Positions 57,601-64,000 of a stretch of DNA of 64,000 bases are shown piece after piece; the first letter of the stretch is position 1; every line of letters begins with the position of its first letter. The DNA is taken from NCBI GenBank assembly GCA_019055375.1, contig JAHQIW010000723.1, forward strand, positions 166,496 to 230,495, given 5' to 3'. Source of the stretch: Parelaphostrongylus tenuis. Taxonomy: Eukaryota > Nematoda > Chromadorea > Rhabditida > Metastrongylidae. Under the pieces are notes generated by a model that worked only from the letters and a program-made list of their open reading frames with translations, had not been told where the DNA came from and searched no databases. The position numbers were made by a program, and so were the translations under genes.

Positions 57601-60600
57601 AAACAGATCGTTTCCAGTTGCATATTGAGGGGAAATGCTTGGCAGGCGCCGGGGTGACATATATTTTGATTGTACCTGGAACTGTAAGTTGGTGTACTGT
57701 CCTCCAGGAATCTCATGCTTATAAACATCGGCATTTCCGCTCTTTATAGTAACGGTACATTCAAATGGGCCATATAGCGTACGGGCGGATTCCCAGTAGG
57801 CGGAGTATTTGGAGATTTCATTCAAGTTTAATCCTGATTTCAAATTACGATAATCATTTGGAATTCGTTCCGAAAAGAGCAATGCCGACCTGTTTCATGA
57901 GGAGTTCCTTGAAGGCAGGCAACTATTGCACCCATACTAGGCTGACTAGTCATACCGCTCATACTGTCCACGGCTGCATCAACAACATCAGCACCGGCCT
58001 AAATTTTAACGGAATTTGCTTCTCTTAACAAGAAAATAGCTAGAAATGAAATAGAAATAAAAAGAAAATATCCACATTCGACGATCAGGCTTATCGTTTC
58101 ACAATCTTTGAATTTCTCCTTATTAGATCTCCTCATAAGTTTTGATAATCGAGCAATAAACTCCAAATTTACCTGTCAGATGTAATCAGAATTGTTTAAC
58201 AACACTATTCAAAGTATGCGCCATCAGCCTTAACACATTTCTGCCACCTCTAAGGCTATATATCAATACTGCTTTTTGCAGAATTTTCCGAAATTTTATT
58301 TGGTATAAAATTTGTCCACACATGTTACAACATGACCGCTTATCGATACCTTTCTCACAATTTACTGTTTTTGAGTTTTGATGTCGAAACTAATAAGAAA
58401 GCCTAATAGTTCTATTCTATTTTATACAATCAGTATCACATTGATCCGTGCAAATTCCAGCAGCTTTTGCATGCAATTCTAAAACTCGTAATCATCCTCC
58501 GCGAGGGTCTTCCAATAGTCCACGTATTGCTTCGGCGCCTGCTTGAGGATCGCGTTTTCATTATGAACGCCTCGGGATTCCGATCGAGACGATTCCAGGA
58601 AAACACTTCTTGATCGCTCCCATCACTAATCATTCGACCACCGCCTTCATCCGTTTTTTTTTTCAGATAAGTATCAAAACCAACTAGATTTTTGAATAAA
58701 TGTTGACACATTTGCGTCAAATTAAGATGCTCTGTTCTAATTCCACAAAGCTTAGAGTCCTTAATTTATTTAGATTGATCCAAGCACATGAAGATAAGGT
58801 TTTTTTCTTCCGAATGTAAAACATTATTTTAGTGATTTCAGTTACGAGTAAGTTGAACTCATCAACCAACCCTAGCACATCCAAGCATACTAGCCACTCC
58901 AGCACTAGAAGTGTCATGTGTATGCACATGAATAGGGATATCCGGAAACTTATCCCGCAAAGCTCCGATCAGAATTTTTGCTGCTTCCGGCTTCAGCAAA
59001 TCAGCCATGTCCTGAAAAAAAAAAACTTGTTCAACACAGGCAACCAGAAATTCATGTAATTTATGCCGTCCTTGCAATGGGAAGATTTCTGAGAATAACA
59101 AAACGTTCTGAATATCACAGGTCAGTGTAGATGGCTTGAGAGAAGCTACAGCAGTATTTATTGGCGCTTTGATTAGCAAAACATACATACCTTGATTGCC
59201 AACACATGTGTTTGAGCTTTGACGAGTTCATTAGCAAGATCAAGATAGTATATAAGATCGTACTGTGTTCTTGACTTATCCGAAACATCTCCTGTGTAAG
59301 AAATCGCAGCTTCGACCTAAAAAATACTTACAATATCAATAAACTCCATGAAAGGCATAACCCTACCTTCAACCAACAATACAGACTTGCACATTAAGAT
59401 TTCCAGAAAAATACAGATCACTACAAGTCAACTCACTTTGTCCTTGAAGTATCTGCTAGTAAACAAGTTATTCCTTTCTTTTTGATCTTCTACTCAACCC
59501 TTTTCACAGTTTTTTTTTTCAATGGGAGGCCTGTACTCTTAGCATCCGATGGAAATCAGTCCCTCCCTCCCCATAAACAATTCCGTGAACAAGCGCCTCA
59601 GCAAACGCCTCGCGGTCATCTTCGATATTGCAATGCGATCTGACTTGACCAGTATTTTAACGCTCTCGTAAAGGAGACGAAACCCTCAAGCAGCAGTCGA
59701 ACAACACTCGAAATGTTTGCAATCCTTGGAATGATGAATGCGAGGAAGTGTATTGTAAGCTAGAAGTGTTGAGACCCACGAACTAAAATGTTATAAAAAA
59801 CCGTGTGGTATCGAAAAGTGTTCCGATTCTTGAAAGTAACAAATCAAAGCGGAACTGGGCCTACACTAGAGCGTGTCTCTGATGCGTACATTAGAGGCGT
59901 GGCGGACTGGTTCCTTGTAATTATCGTCGTATCACTCTCTAAGATTTTTTCCCAGTGTCAAAAAAACCTCATACCGAAAAAGACTTTAGAGGGCGATGTT
60001 TTGTATAATCAGTTGGCGTTTGCATTGTCGGATTGTGTACATACGTGGCCAAACTACTGAGACACACTTGTGTCAAAATCACTACACATGCTCGTTGATG
60101 AGTTAAGTGTTCTTAGCATAAAAGGACTCGGCAAGTTGTCGAAATACTAGATCCCTTGATTTAAAAAAATCAGGAACGTGTCACATGGACGAGTTTTGAG
60201 GTCGAGACAGTAACCAACGGATTCGATGAGAGAATGACAGTATTGAAGTAGATACTTCGACGGAAAAAATTTTTTGATATTGAAACTTTTAATTTAGAAC
60301 AACTCTTCTGAAGCCGATGATTAAGAGTGATAAAAAGTAGAGAGCAACACAATAACAACGAAGGAAACAATGTTCCAAGGACGATAAAGGTCTATCTGAA
60401 TACAACAAAACCTTGTTGATTTCGAAATGTTCATGTTGATGGTCCGAAGGACATGTGAATAATTCGTACACGTTGAACTGCTGACAGGAAAAGTACAATT
60501 ATTGGTAAACGGAGATCAAATTTTTCGCTTGTTTAAGCTCTTGTAATGCTTTACCAAGTTATTCACGAGAATTTACATCTTCTGTTGGAAAGATATTTGC

Positions 60601-63600
60601 AGAACGGCGATGGAACTCCCATTCCTTTTCAAAAGTCTAAACGTTATTGAGGATTCACGTTTCTCAAAAATACAGCAAGTTAAATGAACAAATGAACACA
60701 TAGTTATTACAATATCTGTCAGCATAAGTGGGTTCAATGTCGATAACGACTGTCCACGGCAGACCGCTGGCGATTGGCTGTTGTCAGATAACGCGCTGTA
60801 GTGTAGAAAGAGTGATATCCAGTGGTGCAATGGCTCAGCACGCTCCCGGATAGAGTGAAATATGGGTTCGAATCCCAACTGATGCAGACGCTTTTGCACA
60901 CCGCTATACATTATTGGGTATATTAAACACATACTTTTGGAGAAATGACAGAAGATAATCGAACAGAATGCACGTAGAATATTGACTAAGCTAACTACAC
61001 TTTTATGTGATTCTGCCTCCTAAGTTTTTTTTGAAACGTCTTTTTGAGTCATACCATCATGATATCAATAACCTTGGAGATTGAGAATGCTGAAAAATAA
61101 CCAAATAAAAAAACGGTAGCGCTCACCACACCACCGGCTCTGCCGACGGCTTCCATTCCAACCACTAAATTAGGAACATAATTGAGGCAGTCAAAGACAC
61201 GGAATACGTTCATTCCTGAGTGCACTGCCAACTCGCAAACCTTAGGAAAATCAAGAAAAAAGTGAGATTTTTAGTAAGACAAAACTAGAAGACAATCTGA
61301 AAAATTTTAAAAGTACATACTTGTTAATGACATTATCTGGATAATTGCTGTAACCCATGGCGTTCGCACCTCTAAGGTGACACTGGAAGGGTATATTTGG
61401 AATAAGCTCACGAAGAGTTTCCAGTCGTTCCCAAGGGCACTTATGCAAAAACGCATGGAAACGTCAAACGTGGCACCTTAATCTCATCAACACTTATTCA
61501 ACGTGAAAAGAGCTCAATAAGACATATCAGACAATGTCGTACCTCCCCAACTCTCTATAGAATAGAGTTGAGGGAATGCATGACTGACAAATGGAGGAAA
61601 TTTGTGCCAAATCATATGTGCGAACACGCGTAGCTAACAGAGATTGATGCGCATCACTGTAATAGAAGCTGCATTGAACTGTGTATCATAAAAAACTTGA
61701 TAACTGATAAAAAAGAAAAGCCAAGTCATCAACTCCATCGGGACCGGGTGACCCGTTTTCACTTCATTGATGTCAGCCCGCCTCTCGACTTACTGAAGCT
61801 TACTGTGGAGGGAGAAGCATCGCGACACAAGTCTGGTACTTACTTAACTGTTCTTGCTTTTATTATTGATCTAATTCTACTCATTGGACTGTTCTTACAA
61901 CATCTACTAATAGAAGCTTTATAGTACGCTTCAAAAAGTACATATTTGCTAGAAGCATACAATTTATAACGAATTCTCGCAACAACATGAACAAAAACTG
62001 CAGAGAAAAGATCTACGATGTGCAATAGTATCGCGGTACACTTCTCTACGCAGTGTGCTGTACGATTTTTTGTGATAAAATTTGATTGTTTTATTGTACG
62101 CTGGGGTGCAGTGGCGTTGTATCACCCTAGAATAGCTTTAATGAAGTCGCTTCATTTACATGCTATCCTTTATTGATTACAAAATATTCTTCAGTGACTT
62201 GAAGAATACAAATTTGATCGCAGAACTGCAACACTGTTATTACAGTGTGCGTCGCAAGCTTGTCGACCGCGCCGCGTGCCAGACACGAGAATTCAACATG
62301 TTGCCGAAAGGTTAAGTAAATAAAAGGTCTGCAGGCTCATCTCAGTTACGTACCGAAAAGTGGTATCGGTGATCATACATCCAGGACTTTGTCGTCCGTT
62401 ACGTGCAAATGCTTCTGGACCCTCTTTGACAAGAATAACTCGTAAACCAGGTGGTGGCGCTTCACCTATGAAGTAATTTCTTCAAATGATACAAACGAGA
62501 ATTTTGGGGCTAAATCTAACGGGAGAACACTGCATTCCCCACCCCCTCTTGATACAACTCATGCAATACGATTACACTAAGCAAGGTGAAAACAGCATAA
62601 AAAAAAGCTTGAAAGGGTCAGTATTCACATTTTCAATGAAGATGTTTGCGCATTCAGAGCATTTTAAAAGCATCCGAATGGAAAGTTATTTACAAACACA
62701 GAGGAAAGTACGTGCAAATCTAACTAAGACTACTCAATTCCTTCGCTGATTTCAAATTGCCTGAAGTGAAAAAATACTGCGAAATTTTAGCATTCTTGGA
62801 AGAATAATGTTGGCAACCAATAAAGAACACGTGGCCTCAACTATGGTTAGAACGTTCAAAGTATAAAACACACCAGGACGAATGGGAAGATTAGGCGGAG
62901 TGACCCTGGCTGGTCTCAGATCGGTGGCAAGAGGTGTGGTAGGTCCATTAACCTTAACATAATAATCAGAAGTAAAGATGATTACTCTTTACTGAAAAAT
63001 GATGAATGCAAAAGCATTTCCGTAGAGTAATGAAATGAGGCAAACCTGAACTTCACTCAAATAGTTGAGAAGTTTCTGGGCGCGATTTAGACTGGATTTG
63101 AAGTCGAACAAATTCGGATGCTCGTCAATAAAGTAAGTATCAACAGATGCATCCAAGAATTCGGGTTGACTAAGCACGTTGAGCAAGAATGGAATGTTTG
63201 TCTGAAATGAATTCAGTACCATGACGAAGAAGCTCTACCGTAAATATCAGTCAAAAGGCATCTACCTTAACTCCACGGATTCTGAACTCTTTCAAGCACG
63301 GATCATTTTAGCGCAAGCATTACGATGATTACGACTGATGCGATAACCTGAATTCATAAAGCATCACTTTCACCAAATTCACCCATCGAGGTTATTTAGT
63401 AATGACTGAATTACTTTCATGTTTAACCGACCTTTACCAAAAGCGAATCATAAAACGGAAAAATTACAGAACCAGCGAAGGCAGATGCTGAATTGAGGCG
63501 AATACCCATGCCTTCGCCAGAGCGGAAGACCTAGAATACCTTTCAGTAGGAAGTAGACAACAATCATTAGAATAGACGCTGGAAACCTCAATTCTGCCAG

Positions 63601-63967
63601 AATCTGGTTGAAAGCCTCTCGCAGGATCTTCTGTAGTAACGCGGCACTGAATTGCTGATCCGTGGGGAAAAACAACATCCTGAGTTAGTTTCAAATCTGA
63701 CAAAGTTTTACCCTCAGCGATCCTAATCTGAGCCTGGACGAGGTCGACGCTTAAAAGAAAGAATTCCCAATGCAGATATTCCGTGAACTGTAAATAAGTA
63801 TCTGGAGTTTGTTTTGTTAATCATATGGCGTAATCAAACCAGAAATACCTCAGAAATTACCGCGTACCCAGTAACTTCCTCAGTTACAGTATGCTCCACT
63901 TGAAGGCGAGCGTTCACTTCGATGAAAAAGTGTTGTCCTTTTTGATCGACCAAAAACTCCGCAGTAC
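54649..63967 (-). CDS. pyc-1: pyruvate carboxylase, C-terminal three quarters (5' exons beyond window)
   Basis: Biotin enzyme making oxaloacetate from pyruvate and bicarbonate, usually mitochondrial. Exons: 63868-63967, 63587-63749, 63432-63530, 63266-63347, 63046-63201, 62874-62952, 62354-62465, 61543-61656, 61321-61476, 61127-61240, 59191-59316, 58871-59011, 57890-57998, 57676-57833, 57494-57576, 57308-57436, 57161-57232, 56981-57081, 56759-56897, 56495-56635, 54887-54987, 54649-54795. About 874 of some 1175 residues. Order: end of biotin carboxylase ([15 protein letters not shown], exon 1), carboxyltransferase ([48 protein letters not shown] with the carbamylated Lys, HVHTHDTS), allosteric linker ([11 protein letters not shown]), biotin carboxyl carrier (SATKMEMVV; stop 54649-54651). 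Frame slips: exon 4 (two), exon 8, exon 9, the exon 9/10 join, exon 15 (4 nt short, with TG where AG is expected), exon 21. The biotin site is ATKM instead of AMKM. It converges with the phosphatase gene. The symbol follows C. elegans. Confidence 0.95.
54988..56494 (-). other. intron 20 of pyruvate carboxylase
   Basis: Joins EASK to KIVTHPKAL in phase 0. It holds a decayed RTE tail (near 55220-55270) and a diverged foldback arm (55325-55620) with GTATCGGGCT. The remainder, 55630-56490, is unrecognised. Confidence 0.6.
55325..55620 (-). mobile_element. GTATCGGGCT foldback family, diverged copy
   Basis: GAAAACACTCGAAAGAAAAG at the left and ACGTGTATCGGGCTCTATAA with GACATGTTGGCGGCTCAAA at the right; lies in intron 20 of pyruvate carboxylase. 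Confidence 0.5.
59317..61126 (-). other. intron 10 of pyruvate carboxylase
   Basis: Joins AGGV to [11 protein letters not shown] in phase 0. A tRNA-armed element sits at 60700-60930; 59320-60690 shows nothing recognisable. Confidence 0.6.
60700..60930 (+). repeat. tRNA-like-armed element, copy in pyruvate carboxylase intron 10
   Basis: The unit at 60812-60888 has box A (GTGGTGCAATGGCTCAGCAC) and box B (GGGTTCGAATCCCAAC). The leader GCGCTGTAGTGTAGAAAGAG and tail TATACATTATTGGGTATATT match the other copies. The left arm is absent. Confidence 0.55.
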
Positions 63968-64000
63968 CTAGTCAAATAATGCACATGAAGAGAAAGTGTT

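Noticed and set aside
61697..61924. 75-codon plus frame ending in a hydrophobic stretch
   Set aside because: Sits in a pyruvate carboxylase intron, antisense, with no family match; its first part resembles SINE-type text.
1..64000. CRISPR array, bacterial operon or phage
   Set aside because: No regularly spaced direct repeats, no Shine-Dalgarno-linked genes; every recognised gene is spliced and eukaryotic.

Overview
The window is eukaryotic, intron-rich DNA that reads as a nematode nuclear genome, most likely a clade V (strongylid or hookworm-like) parasite. The grounds are short exons with TTTCAG-type acceptors, interstitial copies of the nematode telomere hexamer TTAGGC, RTE-type and mariner remnants of the kind common in hookworms, and gene products closest to nematode versions. 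The species is an inference. I see no bacterial genes, rRNA, CRISPR array or convincing functional tRNA gene.

Four conserved genes were rebuilt exon by exon from protein-family motifs and splice sites. (1) A Prp39-like U1 snRNP splicing factor, minus strand, 20767 down past the left edge, 14 exons in the window, with an added N-terminal RS domain and introns up to 8.1 kb. (2) HMG-CoA synthase, minus, 33557-26376, 12 exons, complete, with two apparent GC-AG introns. (3) A divergent PP1-type Ser/Thr phosphatase, plus, 44135-54349, 11 exons, with a long P/S/T-rich tail. (4) Pyruvate carboxylase, minus, 63967-54649, 22 exons covering roughly the last 870 residues; its 5' part lies beyond the right edge. 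Genes 3 and 4 converge with about 300 bp between their stop codons.

All four genes carry single-base, mostly homopolymer, length differences that break frame inside otherwise conserved exons. I read these as assembly indels, not gene death.

Most of the rest is repeat. It includes a tRNA-derived SINE family (about 14 copies in both orientations), three palindromic mariner derivatives, a foldback family whose arms are tRNA-like sequences, a 157-bp-arm tRNA-like foldback nested in one of the mariner palindromes, a foldback family sharing the core GTATCGGGCT, a 565-bp palindrome in a phosphatase intron, TTAA-flanked piggyBac-like MITEs, decayed RTE 3' ends, an internally deleted mariner, a 127-bp tandem repeat, and an old dispersed family marked by CGTAATTT and by TTAGGC-like runs. 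The most unusual signal is the density of long inverted repeats, several built from Pol III-type (box A/box B) sequences.

The genes serve general metabolism and RNA processing (splicing, mevalonate entry, anaplerosis, phosphatase signalling). Nothing suggests they form one functional cluster.
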